A stretch of DNA of 64,000 nt from Affinundibacterium flavidum (GCF_014284175.1 NZ_JACOGA010000014.1:59236-123235); one strand, 5' to 3'. Counted from the stretch's first letter, positions 23,833 through 32,713 are shown. Numbers and translations: made by a program. The notes: a model not told the origin generated them from the letters alone.

Positions 23833-24699
23833 TCAGTTGAGCGCTGCCGCCAATTCTCCATTCCACTGCGGGAGCAAGTTTTTATTGACCAAAGCAGTCA
23901 CTTTTTCGCTTACTTTAATCCTAGCTTTGGCTGGAGGCAAGCGGCGCAGTGTTTTTAGTGCGACGGGGTCAATCAAATTAATTTCACGTTGCTCGACCGA
24001 TATCAAGCCTAACTCATTGAGCGCTGACAAAGTACGGCTAACAGTTTCCAAGGTCAATCCTAAATAGCTACCGATTTCCTGACGAGTCATACGTAAATTA
24101 AAGCTGCGGCCAGAGTAACCCATTTGATTGAAGCGTTCACCCAGATTGGTCAAGAAGCGTGCTACTTTGGCTTCTGCGCTAAGAGCGCTGAGCATGCTGA
24201 TCATCATTTGTTCGCGCACGATTTCGCGGCTCATGACGTTAAACATCGCTTGTTCAAGTTCTACATGTACCCGACCTAATGCGGTAAATGTTTTGTACGG
24301 TACCAGAATCATGTCGCAATCACTCAGGGCGATTGCCTCTGATGCATAGTGTTGCTTATGAATGCCATCGATGCCGAGTAAGTCACCTTTCATAGGGAAA
24401 CTCAATACTTGCTCATTGCCATATTCGTCAATATGCACGGTCTTCAAGAAGCCTGAGTTCACGATATACAGTGTATCAAACGCTTGTCCGATGCGATGTA
24501 TGCGTTGACCAGCTTTGAAGCGGACATGTTGAAATACAGTATCTTCTTGATCGGCGGTAGCTGGTGCGGGAATGGCGAGTAAATCACAAACTTGACGTAG
24601 GTTAGACCACAGGCTTCCCTGTTGACGCCATGCGCTGTCCGACATGGTAGAGATATCGGCAAAACGAGTTGATTGGGAAAGCGTAGATATGTTTGACAT
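23833..24699 (-). CDS. Crp/Fnr-family regulator lacking most FNR cluster cysteines
   Basis: A 288-residue regulator with a cyclic-nucleotide-type beta barrel (about 55-150), a dimer helix (about 155-190) and a C-terminal winged helix whose recognition helix reads LTLETVSRTLSAL, keeping the E-x-x-S-R of FNR that reads TTGAT. Against E. coli FNR by hand, C20 and C23 align with S29 and S32, only C29 is kept (C38), and C122 aligns with I131 while C128 sits three residues earlier. A normal 4Fe-4S sensor cluster is therefore unlikely. It is longer than FNR at the C-terminus by about 40 residues. It probably shares a transcript with usp. Confidence 0.87.
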   Translation of the reverse strand: MSNISTLSQSTRFADISTMSDSAWRQQGSLWSNLRQVCDLLAIPAPATADQEDTVFQHVRFKAGQRIHRIGQAFDTLYIVNSGFLKTVHIDEYGNEQVLSFPMKGDLLGIDGIHKQHYASEAIALSDCDMILVPYKTFTALGRVHVELEQAMFNVMSREIVREQMMISMLSALSAEAKVARFLTNLGERFNQMGYSGRSFNLRMTRQEIGSYLGLTLETVSRTLSALNELGLISVEQREINLIDPVALKTLRRLPPAKARIKVSEKVTALVNKNLLPQWNGELAAALN

Positions 24700-24733
24700 G
24701 ATGTACTCTCTTTAATTTAAATTTCGAAACATT

Positions 24734-24771
24734 TAATTCTGTTCAATACTGCTAATTCTGTTCAATACTGC
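24734..24771 (-). repeat. Perfect 19-nt tandem duplication upstream of the FNR-like gene
   Basis: TAATTCTGTTCAATACTGC occurs twice head to tail (24734-24752, 24753-24771), followed by a partial TTAATTC. It lies 35-72 bp upstream of the FNR-like start codon, where a promoter or operator is expected. Confidence 0.92.
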
Positions 24772-24819
24772 TTAATTCGATGGGCATAGCTTTATGTGCT
24801 CTGAATGGGAAGCTGCCCT

Positions 24820-25194
24820 TTAATGCAAGTGACCGGAGCCTTGCCATCGATGCAAGATGCTGGGTATTTGTTCAAAGTCTGTCGATTTGTCCAGAAAGCT
24901 ATCGGCGCCTGCGCGTAAAGCTTGCATGCGATTCGCTTCACTGGAGTGATTGGTCAGGACGACGACTCGGATCTCTGGGTGTGAGTGTTTTATTTTTTTG
25001 AGGAGAACCAAGCCGTTGCCATCACTGAGCTGAATATCGAGAATCATGGCGTCTGCATGCGCTGCCACTATTTTGTCGTAGGCGCTTGCGATATCTGGAC
25101 TGATACCAACGATGCTGATGTCTGGTAATTCTTCAATAAACCGCACCAGGCGGTTTTGAATTAAGAGAGAGTCTTCTACGATAAACAAATTCAT
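24820..25194 (-). CDS. Receiver-only response regulator
   Basis: A single CheY-like receiver of 124 residues starting at ATG 25194 (the frame is open 12 codons further). It begins MNLFIVEDSLLIQNR, with acidic pair E7-D8, phosphorylation site D53 in AMILDIQLSDG, the LTN switch residue near 84 and the lysine in FLDKS. There is no output domain; it stops at GSGHLH. It may act as a phosphate sink or partner in the neighbouring kinase system. An FNR-like palindrome lies about 68 bp upstream. Confidence 0.85.
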   Translation of the reverse strand: MNLFIVEDSLLIQNRLVRFIEELPDISIVGISPDIASAYDKIVAAHADAMILDIQLSDGNGLVLLKKIKHSHPEIRVVVLTNHSSEANRMQALRAGADSFLDKSTDFEQIPSILHRWQGSGHLH

Positions 25195-25255
25195 GGCGCG
25201 ATTAATTGTGAGGACAAGCTTTGTTTGCATGTGTCCATTATGGAGAGTCGCGCGT

Positions 25256-25269
25256 TTGATTTAAATCAG
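25256..25269 (-). promoter_or_regulatory. FNR-like palindrome upstream of the receiver-only regulator
   Basis: TTGATTTAAATCAG matches TTGAT-N4-ATCAA at nine of ten positions. Its centre is about 68 bp before the start codon at 25194, which would allow a class II promoter with a leader of about 27 nt. No clear -10 box was verified. Confidence 0.55.
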
Positions 25270-25447
25270 TGTTTGCTGATTTGAAGTGTGGGAGTTTGCT
25301 CTTGCTTTGTAGGAATATTCCTAGCGGCTTCTATGTGCGGGAGCTGGTCTCGTTGATTCAGTGAGCTGCCAATGAGCAAGGAAGGGATGGGTGAAGTCTA
25401 GAACTGAGGGAAGCATTGAATAATACTTCCCGCTATATCAACTAGCT

Positions 25448-26083
25448 TTAGTTCAGCAAGTGATGCGTCATGGCGTACTGGACTAATTCCGAAATTGATT
25501 GGAGTTCCATTTTTTGCATGATACGCGTTTTGTGCGTACTGACGGTCTTGACGCTCAAATGTAGTATGTCACCAATTTCAGTGATCGATTTGCCTTTGGC
25601 TAAATGACAAAAGACTTCAAATTCTCGATCAGATAAAGCACTGTGAGTTTGATTGTTATTGGCCGAAGGCATGGCGGACATTGCTAATTGTTCAGCCACT
25701 TCCATGCTGATATACGGACGTCCAGATGCGACTTTTCTGAGTGCCGTCACTAACTGCATTCCGGCGCTTTCCTTCGTCAGATAACCGTTCGCCCCAGCGC
25801 GGATTGCACGTACCGCATATTGTTCTTCTTCATGCATGGTTAGAATCAAAATTGGTAATTTAGGAAACTCTTCTTTGATCTGGTGAATAAGATCGACGCC
25901 GCTGCGACCAGGCATGGAGAGGTCGAGCAATAACACATCAAATTCCTCCGAGCGAACTTTGGTGATGGTATCGTGTCCATCGATCGCTTCACCTATCACT
26001 TGTATGTCCTCAATCCCATCAAGGATGCGCTTTAGTCCTTCGCGCATGATGGTATGGTCGTCGGCGATCAAAAGTCTTATCAT
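25448..26083 (-). CDS. NarL/FixJ-family response regulator
   Basis: A 211-residue regulator: receiver domain (1-120) with D8/D9, phosphorylation site D54 in LLLDLSMPGRSG, the LTMHEE switch threonine and the lysine in YLTKESAG; LuxR-type helix-turn-helix at about 145-205 (LSDREFEVF, SVKTVSTHKTRIMQKM). It is the natural partner type for the HisKA_3 kinase at 20745-22697, though three genes lie between them. Target promoters cannot be inferred. Confidence 0.9.
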   Translation of the reverse strand: MIRLLIADDHTIMREGLKRILDGIEDIQVIGEAIDGHDTITKVRSEEFDVLLLDLSMPGRSGVDLIHQIKEEFPKLPILILTMHEEEQYAVRAIRAGANGYLTKESAGMQLVTALRKVASGRPYISMEVAEQLAMSAMPSANNNQTHSALSDREFEVFCHLAKGKSITEIGDILHLSVKTVSTHKTRIMQKMELQSISELVQYAMTHHLLN

Positions 26084-26165
26084 AAATTGCTATCTCTTCT
26101 AGAAATGTATGGCCTGCTTTGCTTGATTACTGGGAATGAGTTTCTTGTGAGATTGGTCCAAGAAA

Positions 26166-27581
26166 TTATGTAATTTCGCGAATCTTAAACTGTTTACCTT
26201 TGATATTGCAGTTTGCCAGTTTGCGCATAACAACGTCGACCACATCGCGATCTACAGCGACATAAGACATAAATTCAAATACATTAATTTTGCCGACTTG
26301 ATCTTTGCTGATGCCAACGTCACCTGTTAATGCGCCGAGAATATCACCAGGACGTAATTTATCTTTCTTGCCGCCCGAAATGCAGATGCTGATTTTTGGT
26401 GCGATTAAGGCAGTCTGTTCATTGTTTGCCTGATTTGCTTCTATCAATTGATCAAGCGAATGCCAAGTTACACTTTGATTTTGATATTCTTCAATTAATC
26501 GCACCCATTTTTTTTCATTTGGAGCGGCGAGCGTGAGCGCTAATCCGCGCTCGCCTGCGCGTCCTGTTCTGCCTATGCGGTGAATATGTACTTCTGTATC
26601 TTTAGAGACATCGACGTTGATGACCGCACCGAGAGATTGAATATCAATTCCGCGTGCGGCTACATCGGTTGCCACCAAGACTGAGCAACTTTGATTCGCA
26701 AATAAGACCAAAATCTCATCGCGATCGCGTTGTTCCATATCGCCATGCAGTGCCAGAGCGGTGATTCCTTGCTGTTGTAATTCATGCGCCAATTCGTCGC
26801 AATGAATTTTGGTATTGCAAAACGCGATACTCGACACCGGTTGGTAGTGAAACAGTAATTGGCTGACGGCAGCATTTCTGTTTTCAGACGTGACTTCAAA
26901 GAACAGTTGCTCAATTTGCTGGCTGGCGTGTTGACTCTCTACTTTGACTTCGACCGGGTCTCGCAGAAAACTGGATGTCGCATTACGCATGTCGGCCGGA
27001 TAGGTTGCAGAAAACAATAAGGTTTGTCGGCGCGGTGAGCAAGCTGCGACGATGCCGACGATATCTTCAAAAAATCCCATATCAACCATGCGATCCGCTT
27101 CATCCAATACCAATGTTTGCACAGTGGCAAGGTTAATACTATTGCGTCCTATATGGTCGAGTAAGCGTCCGGGCGTGCCGACGACGATGTGCGCGCCGTG
27201 CTCAAGTGAAGCTATTTGTGGGCGCATAGGCGAGCCACCACAAAGGGTTAGTATTTTCACATTGGGAGTGGCGCGTGCAAGTCGGCGTAGTTCATTAGAA
27301 ACCTGATCTGCCAATTCTCTGGTGGGGCAAACGACCAGACCCTGCGTCGCAAAATAGCTAGGGTTGAGTTTGCTCAAAATGCCGATGCCAAACGCCGCTG
27401 TTTTACCGCTACCGGTTTTGGCTTGTGCAATCAAGTCGCGTTGTTCGAGCATGACCGGAATGCTGGCGGCTTGAATTTCTGTCATTTCCAGGTAACCAAG
27501 ACCCTCTAAATTACTGATTAAGGCTGGGTTTAATGGCAGATTAGAAAAACGCTTGGAATTCGGTGTGGAGTTAGTGCTCAT
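26166..27581 (-). CDS. dbpA: ATP-dependent RNA helicase DbpA
   Basis: A 471-residue DEAD-box helicase. In order: Q motif (GYLEMTEIQAASIPVML), Walker A AKTGSGKTA, DEAD box VLDEADRMVDMGF, SAT motif LFSATYP, helicase C domain ending HRIGRTGRAG, and a C-terminal DbpA RNA-binding domain (KLRPGDILGALTGDVGI). That last domain binds hairpin 92 of 23S rRNA, so DbpA acts in 50S subunit maturation. Length is close to E. coli DbpA (457). Stands alone, divergent from ndk. Confidence 0.94.
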   Translation of the reverse strand: MSTNSTPNSKRFSNLPLNPALISNLEGLGYLEMTEIQAASIPVMLEQRDLIAQAKTGSGKTAAFGIGILSKLNPSYFATQGLVVCPTRELADQVSNELRRLARATPNVKILTLCGGSPMRPQIASLEHGAHIVVGTPGRLLDHIGRNSINLATVQTLVLDEADRMVDMGFFEDIVGIVAACSPRRQTLLFSATYPADMRNATSSFLRDPVEVKVESQHASQQIEQLFFEVTSENRNAAVSQLLFHYQPVSSIAFCNTKIHCDELAHELQQQGITALALHGDMEQRDRDEILVLFANQSCSVLVATDVAARGIDIQSLGAVINVDVSKDTEVHIHRIGRTGRAGERGLALTLAAPNEKKWVRLIEEYQNQSVTWHSLDQLIEANQANNEQTALIAPKISICISGGKKDKLRPGDILGALTGDVGISKDQVGKINVFEFMSYVAVDRDVVDVVMRKLANCNIKGKQFKIREIT

Positions 27582-27738
27582 ATTTTTGTGCTGACTTTGT
27601 ACTCAATGAAGGCCGAAGTCTAACAGTTGCAGCAGGGAAGCACCATCGTTGCGCTGATAATCTGCCCGGAGATAGAAGACACACTCTGTTTCTGATTTTT
27701 GCCCAAACCCCAAATGAATCTTCAGCTTTTGATTATTT

Positions 27739-27768
27739 AGTGCAAATTAGTGCAAATTAATGCAAATT
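27739..27768 (+). repeat. 10-nt tandem repeat x3 upstream of ndk
   Basis: Units AGTGCAAATT, AGTGCAAATT and AATGCAAATT lie head to tail between the divergent dbpA and ndk genes. A helical spacing near 10 bp would put all three on one DNA face. Confidence 0.88.
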
Positions 27769-27823
27769 AAGCATTGCTTTAAGATTGTGTTAATAGACAT
27801 GTTCCCTAGAGTAATGGGTTTCA

Positions 27824-27832
27824 TGCTAAAAT
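27824..27832 (+). promoter_or_regulatory. Extended -10 promoter of ndk
   Basis: TGCTAAAAT (TG-n-TAAAAT) lies about 60 bp before the ndk start. No good -35 is present at 16-18 bp. The leader ends with TTGGAG before the ATG. Confidence 0.5.
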
Positions 27833-27893
27833 CTAAGGTTAGATGAATTCTTGAAATTTTGTCTTAACCCTTTCTTTTTATTGGAGTTTTTAG

Positions 27894-28319
27894 ATGGCTA
27901 TCGAACGTACATTATCAATCATCAAACCTGACGCAGTTGCAAAAAACGTTATCGGTCAAATCGTCAGCCGCTTTGAAGGCGCTGGCTTGAAAGTTGTTGC
28001 AGCTCGCTTGACACAATTGTCCCGCGCTGAAGCAGAAGGTTTCTACGCTGTGCACGCTGCACGCCCATTCTTCAAAGACTTGGTTGATTTCATGATCTCT
28101 GGTCCAGTTTTTGTACAAGTATTGGAAGGCGAAAACGCGATTTTGACAAATCGTGATTTGATGGGCGCAACAGATCCTAAGAAGGCAGAAAAAGGCACAA
28201 TCCGCGCTGATTTCGCTGAATCTATCGATGCAAACGCAGTTCATGGTTCTGATGCTGCTGAAACAGCTGCCAACGAAATCGCTTACTTCTTCCCAGCATT
28301 GAACGTATATTCACGTTAA
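27894..28319 (+). CDS. ndk: Nucleoside diphosphate kinase
   Basis: A 141-residue protein of standard length beginning MAIERTLSIIKPDAV. The catalytic histidine is in the NAVHGSDAAE signature near residue 117. It transfers the gamma phosphate of ATP to other NDPs and dNDPs, balancing nucleotide pools. It opens the long plus-strand run (ndk, rlmN, pilW, rodZ, ispG and on) conserved in Burkholderiales; rlmN follows after 93 bp. Confidence 0.98.
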   Translation: MAIERTLSIIKPDAVAKNVIGQIVSRFEGAGLKVVAARLTQLSRAEAEGFYAVHAARPFFKDLVDFMISGPVFVQVLEGENAILTNRDLMGATDPKKAEKGTIRADFAESIDANAVHGSDAAETAANEIAYFFPALNVYSR

Positions 28320-28412
28320 TCTGTATTGAAGTAGACGTATTGTAATTATTGGCATTATTAGTTTGATTAGTTTTAACTGGAGCGAATGCTTCAGGCGCGA
28401 AAGAAGATTTAA

Positions 28413-29567
28413 ATGACGGCACTCACCAACTTATTGGATTTTGATCCTGCACAACTCGTAGCATATTGCGGCGAGTTGGGTGAGAAGCCGTTTCGCGCAA
28501 AACAATTGCAGCGCTGGATACACCAATTCGGCGCTAGCAATTTTGATGAAATGACGGATCTGGCAAAATCATTGCGAGAGAAGTTGGCTGGCCGTGCGCA
28601 TATTTCCGCTCCAGCCGTGATTAGTGATCACACGTCGACCGATGGGACTCGTAAGTGGCTAGTCGATGTCGGTAATGGAAATGCGGTTGAGACCGTATTT
28701 ATCCCAGAAGAAAATCGTGGCACCTTGTGTATTTCTACGCAAGCTGGCTGCGCCGTTAATTGCCGTTTTTGTTCTACTGGCAAACAAGGATTTAATCGTA
28801 ATTTAAGCGTAGGTGAAATCATCGGCCAGTTGTGGATGGCTGAGTTTGAGTTGCGCCGAACTAAAGGCATAGAGCCGGGTCCTAAAGGCGAACGCCAGAT
28901 TACCAATGTAGTGATGATGGGCATGGGCGAGCCACTATTGAATTTCGAACCCACAGTGACTGCGTTGAAATTGATGTTGGATGACAATGCCTACGGCTTG
29001 TCACGTCGTCGTGTGACCTTGTCGACGAGCGGTGTCGTGCCAATGATCGACAAGTTATCGAAGGAATGCCCGGTAGCGATGGCTGTATCTTTGCACGCAT
29101 CGAACGATCAATTGCGCGATGGTTTGGTGCCATTGAATAAGAAATATCCGCTACATGAACTAATGGACGCTTGTCGTCGTTATTTGGAGTTCGCGCCGCG
29201 CGACTTTATTACTTTCGAATATTGTATGTTGGACGGTGTGAATGATACCGATCAACATGCACGTGAACTGGTCGCTTTGGTGAAAACGGTTCCGTGCAAA
29301 TTTAATTTGATTCCGTTTAATCCTTTCCCTGAATCTGGTTTGAAACGCTCACCAAATGTGCGCATTAAATTGTTTGCACAAATCTTGATGGACGCTGGTA
29401 TTGTTACAACTGTGCGTAAAACGCGTGGCGACGATATTGATGCAGCTTGCGGTCAGTTGGCGGGGGAGGTGCAAGATAGAACGCGGGTGCAAGAACGCAT
29501 GCAACAAATGTCTGAATATCAGAAAAAATTTGGTCCCAATTTTGGCAAAATTACGGAGATAAAATAA
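28413..29567 (+). CDS. rlmN: 23S rRNA/tRNA adenine-C2 methyltransferase RlmN
   Basis: A 384-residue radical SAM methyltransferase that methylates A2503 of 23S rRNA and A37 of some tRNAs. The cluster motif is CAVNCRFC (CxxxCxxC) in STQAGCAVNCRFCSTGKQG; MGMGEPLLN and the C-terminal VTTVRKTRGDDIDAACGQL holding the catalytic cysteine are also visible. Length fits. It overlaps the pilW start codon by 1 nt. Confidence 0.97.
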   Translation: MTALTNLLDFDPAQLVAYCGELGEKPFRAKQLQRWIHQFGASNFDEMTDLAKSLREKLAGRAHISAPAVISDHTSTDGTRKWLVDVGNGNAVETVFIPEENRGTLCISTQAGCAVNCRFCSTGKQGFNRNLSVGEIIGQLWMAEFELRRTKGIEPGPKGERQITNVVMMGMGEPLLNFEPTVTALKLMLDDNAYGLSRRRVTLSTSGVVPMIDKLSKECPVAMAVSLHASNDQLRDGLVPLNKKYPLHELMDACRRYLEFAPRDFITFEYCMLDGVNDTDQHARELVALVKTVPCKFNLIPFNPFPESGLKRSPNVRIKLFAQILMDAGIVTTVRKTRGDDIDAACGQLAGEVQDRTRVQERMQQMSEYQKKFGPNFGKITEIK

Positions 29568-30364
29568 TGCGATTTCACAAGTCGACTTTTGTACTAATAG
29601 TTTCTTTTTGTGCGATGTTGTTGTCGGCTTGTTCAAGCTTAAAATCTTCTGATTCGCTTGACGATGAAAAAACAGTTTCTGAAAGCCCTGAAATTCAGCG
29701 TCGTGTGTCAATTCGTATGCAGCTTGCGGTTGATTATTTCAAAGAGGGGCAATATAAGTTAGCTCTAGAAGAAATTCGTAACGTAATTAGTTTGTCTCCG
29801 AAGATGGCGAATGCTTATAGTCTTCGTGCTTTGATTCAAATGGAAATGAGTGATCCTCAGCGTGCAGAAGAAAATTTTCTCTTCGCATTAAGGCTGGATC
29901 CGACTAATTCTGAAATTCGTAATAACTATGCGTGGTTCTTGTGCCAGAACGGGCGTGAAAAACAAGCTTTACCCTTGTATGACAAGATATTGATGGATAG
30001 AAGTTATCCAACACCTTTAAAAGCCATGATGAGTGCGGGTGTGTGTAGTTTGCGTATGAAGGATATTGTCAGCGCAGAGAAGTATTTTTTGATGGCGTTT
30101 CAAGAGGATTCGAACAATCCTTCTGTGAATGCTAATTTGGCTAAAGTCTATTACGATCGAGCGGAATATAGCAGGGCAAGACCATATATTCAACGTGTTC
30201 TGAAAGAAGAGATTTTTGCCGCCGATGTGCTGTGGATCGCGATAAAAATCGATAATAAATTGGGAGATCAAGCGTCGGTGAATGGTCTTGGAACACAGTT
30301 GCGGCGTCGACATCCAAATTCTAGAGAATTTGCTTTGTTTCAAAAGGGTGCTTTTAATGAGTGA
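29567..30364 (+). CDS. pilW: Type IV pilus biogenesis/stability lipoprotein PilW (PilF)
   Basis: A 265-residue lipoprotein: signal sequence ending in the lipobox LLSAC (cysteine at about 22), then about four to five TPR repeats. PilW/PilF is the pilotin that brings secretin PilQ to the outer membrane for type IV pili. It sits in the conserved slot between rlmN and rodZ, overlapping rlmN by 1 nt and rodZ by 8 nt, so the three are translationally coupled. Confidence 0.92.
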   Translation: MRFHKSTFVLIVSFCAMLLSACSSLKSSDSLDDEKTVSESPEIQRRVSIRMQLAVDYFKEGQYKLALEEIRNVISLSPKMANAYSLRALIQMEMSDPQRAEENFLFALRLDPTNSEIRNNYAWFLCQNGREKQALPLYDKILMDRSYPTPLKAMMSAGVCSLRMKDIVSAEKYFLMAFQEDSNNPSVNANLAKVYYDRAEYSRARPYIQRVLKEEIFAADVLWIAIKIDNKLGDQASVNGLGTQLRRRHPNSREFALFQKGAFNE

Positions 30365-31448
30365 TGGAATGCAAATGGCTATGTCTGATTCACAAGAAGA
30401 AAAAACGGTATCTGATAACGCAATAAAAGCACTGACAACCGGGGAACAACTTGCCGCAAGTCGTCAGGCCAAGAATTGGACAGTGCAATTTGTGGCCGAA
30501 CAATTAAAGCTGTCTCAGGTGCAAATAGTTGCCTTGGAGGCGGATAATTTTGACGCTTTGCCGAAGATGGTGATCGTGCGTGGATTTGTTCGTGCATACG
30601 CAAAATTATTGAAAGTTAATGGAGATGGTTTAGTCGCCGCATTGCCAAGAGACACAGAGCCAGTGCAACTGGAGACGTCTTTGCGTCCAGCATTGTCGAC
30701 TCCGTTTATTGATTCGAGATTGTCTCTGCAAGGGCAGCATGACAATAACCGCAGATATATTATTGGTGCTATCACATTGCTGATCATTGTGGGTTTGTTC
30801 TTATTGTTGCAGGTGACAGAGTTTGGTAAGAGTTTTGGGACGATTTTTGATAAGAAAAATGCCTCGGCCTCTTCAGTGGCTAGTGCGCTAGCGGTCGAAA
30901 GTGCCAGTGTTTCGACACCTAATGATTTGCCAGCGACTCAAAACGCTGAGCAGTCATCGGCATTGCAAGGTACGGATGCAAGCCCTACTGCCATCGCTGC
31001 GTCGAATGAAAAAACTGTACCGACAATAGAAGTTGCTCAGGCTCCGTTGGAAAAAGCAGGCGCGACACCGGTGCAAACCCCAGATGTTAAAGCTACTAAC
31101 AGTGGGGCTGTAATCGCTGCGCCTAGTACAAATGGGAATGTAGTTGCAAATACCGCTGCAAACGCCGCAGCAAACCCTGTGAAGACTACGCCAGTGAGCG
31201 TGCCAGCAGTCACAGAGTTGTTTGTCCTAAAATTTCGTCAAGATTCCTGGATACAAGTTAAAACTGAGAGTGGCACGATATTGAGCTCGCATTTGGCAAA
31301 GGCAGGAACAGAAGAATCTTTTAGTGTTAAGCAGGCCTTGAATGTCAAACTGGGCAATGCGGCTGGTGTCGATGCGATATTGCGAGGTGAGCCTTTGTCC
31401 GTATCTTCAGATCGTGGCAATAATGTCGCCAATTTTGTGGTGAAGTAA
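30357..31448 (+). CDS. rodZ: Cytoskeletal cell-shape protein RodZ
   Basis: A 363-residue bitopic protein: N-terminal Cro-type helix-turn-helix (GEQLAASRQAKNWTVQFVAE, about residues 27-95), a membrane helix (about 140-160, IIGAITLLIIVGLFLLL), a long Ala/Thr/Ser-rich linker and a C-terminal beta domain (LFVLKFRQDSWIQVK). RodZ links MreB to the elongation machinery. Start ATG 30357 overlaps pilW; the open frame further upstream lies wholly inside pilW and is not used. ispG follows by 2 nt. Confidence 0.9.
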   Translation: MSDGMQMAMSDSQEEKTVSDNAIKALTTGEQLAASRQAKNWTVQFVAEQLKLSQVQIVALEADNFDALPKMVIVRGFVRAYAKLLKVNGDGLVAALPRDTEPVQLETSLRPALSTPFIDSRLSLQGQHDNNRRYIIGAITLLIIVGLFLLLQVTEFGKSFGTIFDKKNASASSVASALAVESASVSTPNDLPATQNAEQSSALQGTDASPTAIAASNEKTVPTIEVAQAPLEKAGATPVQTPDVKATNSGAVIAAPSTNGNVVANTAANAAANPVKTTPVSVPAVTELFVLKFRQDSWIQVKTESGTILSSHLAKAGTEESFSVKQALNVKLGNAAGVDAILRGEPLSVSSDRGNNVANFVVK

Positions 31449-31450
31449 TT

Positions 31451-32713
31451 ATGTTGGTTGACTTAAAAGAAATTGCTTGCGGTGCCAGAACACGTCGAAT
31501 TGCGCGCTCTGTCAAGATTAGTTATAAAGATCGTATCGTCGTCGTTGGTGGAGATGCGCCGGTAGTGATTCAATCCATGACCAATACCGATACCGCAGAT
31601 GTCATTGGGACTGCGATTCAAATCAAAGATTTAGCTCGTGCAGGATCGGAATTAGTTCGTATCACTGTCAATAATCCCGAAGCTGCACAGGCAGTTCCGG
31701 CGATACGTGAGCAGCTTGATCGTATGGGAATTGATGTGCCGTTGGTGGGAGATTTTCATTACAACGGCCATACCTTGCTAAAGGATTTTCCAGAGTGCGC
31801 GCAAGCTTTGTCAAAATATAGAATTAATCCCGGTAATGTAGGGCAGGGCGCTAAGCGTGACACGCAGTTTGCACAAATGATAGAAATGGCTTGCAGATAC
31901 AGTAAGCCAGTGCGAATCGGCGTGAACTGGGGCAGTTTGGATCAAAATTTGTTGGCACGTATCATGGATGAAAATTCGCAACGTGCAACACCTTTAAGTG
32001 CCCAGACGGTGATGTATCAAGCTTTGATTACTTCTGCTATTGAGAGTGCACAGAGAGCTGAAGAATTAGGTATGCCTGGTGATCAAATTATTTTGTCTTG
32101 CAAGGTGTCTGGTGTGCAAGATTTGATCGCTGTTTATCGTGAGATTTCCCAGCATTGCGACTATCCTCTGCATTTGGGTTTGACCGAAGCTGGGATGGGT
32201 AGCAAAGGAATCGTAGCATCAACTGCTGCTTTGTCTGTTTTGTTGCAAGAAGGTATAGGCGATACTATCCGTATTTCGCTGACGCCAGAGCCGGGCGGTG
32301 ATCGCTGTAAAGAAGTATTTGTCGCGCAAGAAATTCTGCAAACCATGGGCTTGCGTAAATTTATGCCGATGGTGATTGCTTGCCCCGGATGTGGACGTAC
32401 TACGTCGACGGTGTTTCAGGAATTAGCCGATGATATTCAATCTTTCTTGCGTGAGCAAATGCCAGTTTGGAAAGAACAATATCCAGGCGTGGAAGGTATG
32501 AATGTTGCAGTCATGGGTTGTATTGTTAATGGGCCCGGCGAATCGAAGCATGCGCATATAGGAATCAGTTTGCCAGGTACTGGCGAATCACCAGCGGCGC
32601 CAGTGTTTATTGATGGAGTAAAAGCGATGACTTTACGCGGTGATAATATCGCGCAAGACTTTCAGAAAATTGTTCTGGATTATGTGCAAAGCCATTACGC
32701 TCCAGTACCTTAA
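31451..32713 (+). CDS. ispG: 4-hydroxy-3-methylbut-2-enyl diphosphate synthase IspG (GcpE)
   Basis: A 420-residue 4Fe-4S enzyme of the MEP isoprenoid pathway, converting MEcPP to HMBPP. TIM-barrel signatures VVIQSMTNTDTADV and RINPGNVG lie in the N-terminal half; cluster cysteines are in ACPGCGRT, with a third in MGCIVNGPGES. Proteobacterial length. It is in the conserved rodZ-ispG-hisS order. Confidence 0.96.
   Translation: MLVDLKEIACGARTRRIARSVKISYKDRIVVVGGDAPVVIQSMTNTDTADVIGTAIQIKDLARAGSELVRITVNNPEAAQAVPAIREQLDRMGIDVPLVGDFHYNGHTLLKDFPECAQALSKYRINPGNVGQGAKRDTQFAQMIEMACRYSKPVRIGVNWGSLDQNLLARIMDENSQRATPLSAQTVMYQALITSAIESAQRAEELGMPGDQIILSCKVSGVQDLIAVYREISQHCDYPLHLGLTEAGMGSKGIVASTAALSVLLQEGIGDTIRISLTPEPGGDRCKEVFVAQEILQTMGLRKFMPMVIACPGCGRTTSTVFQELADDIQSFLREQMPVWKEQYPGVEGMNVAVMGCIVNGPGESKHAHIGISLPGTGESPAAPVFIDGVKAMTLRGDNIAQDFQKIVLDYVQSHYAPVP

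Larger units (their letters stand above)
27582..27893. other. Divergent interval between dbpA and ndk
   Basis: 312 bp without a credible gene. It contains a 10-nt tandem repeat and an extended -10 promoter for ndk, both listed separately. I see no other structure. Confidence 0.6.

Noticed and set aside
23833..24699. Calling the Crp/Fnr-family protein a classical oxygen-sensing FNR
   Set aside because: Three of four cluster cysteines are missing in a hand alignment, so only family-level assignment is justified.
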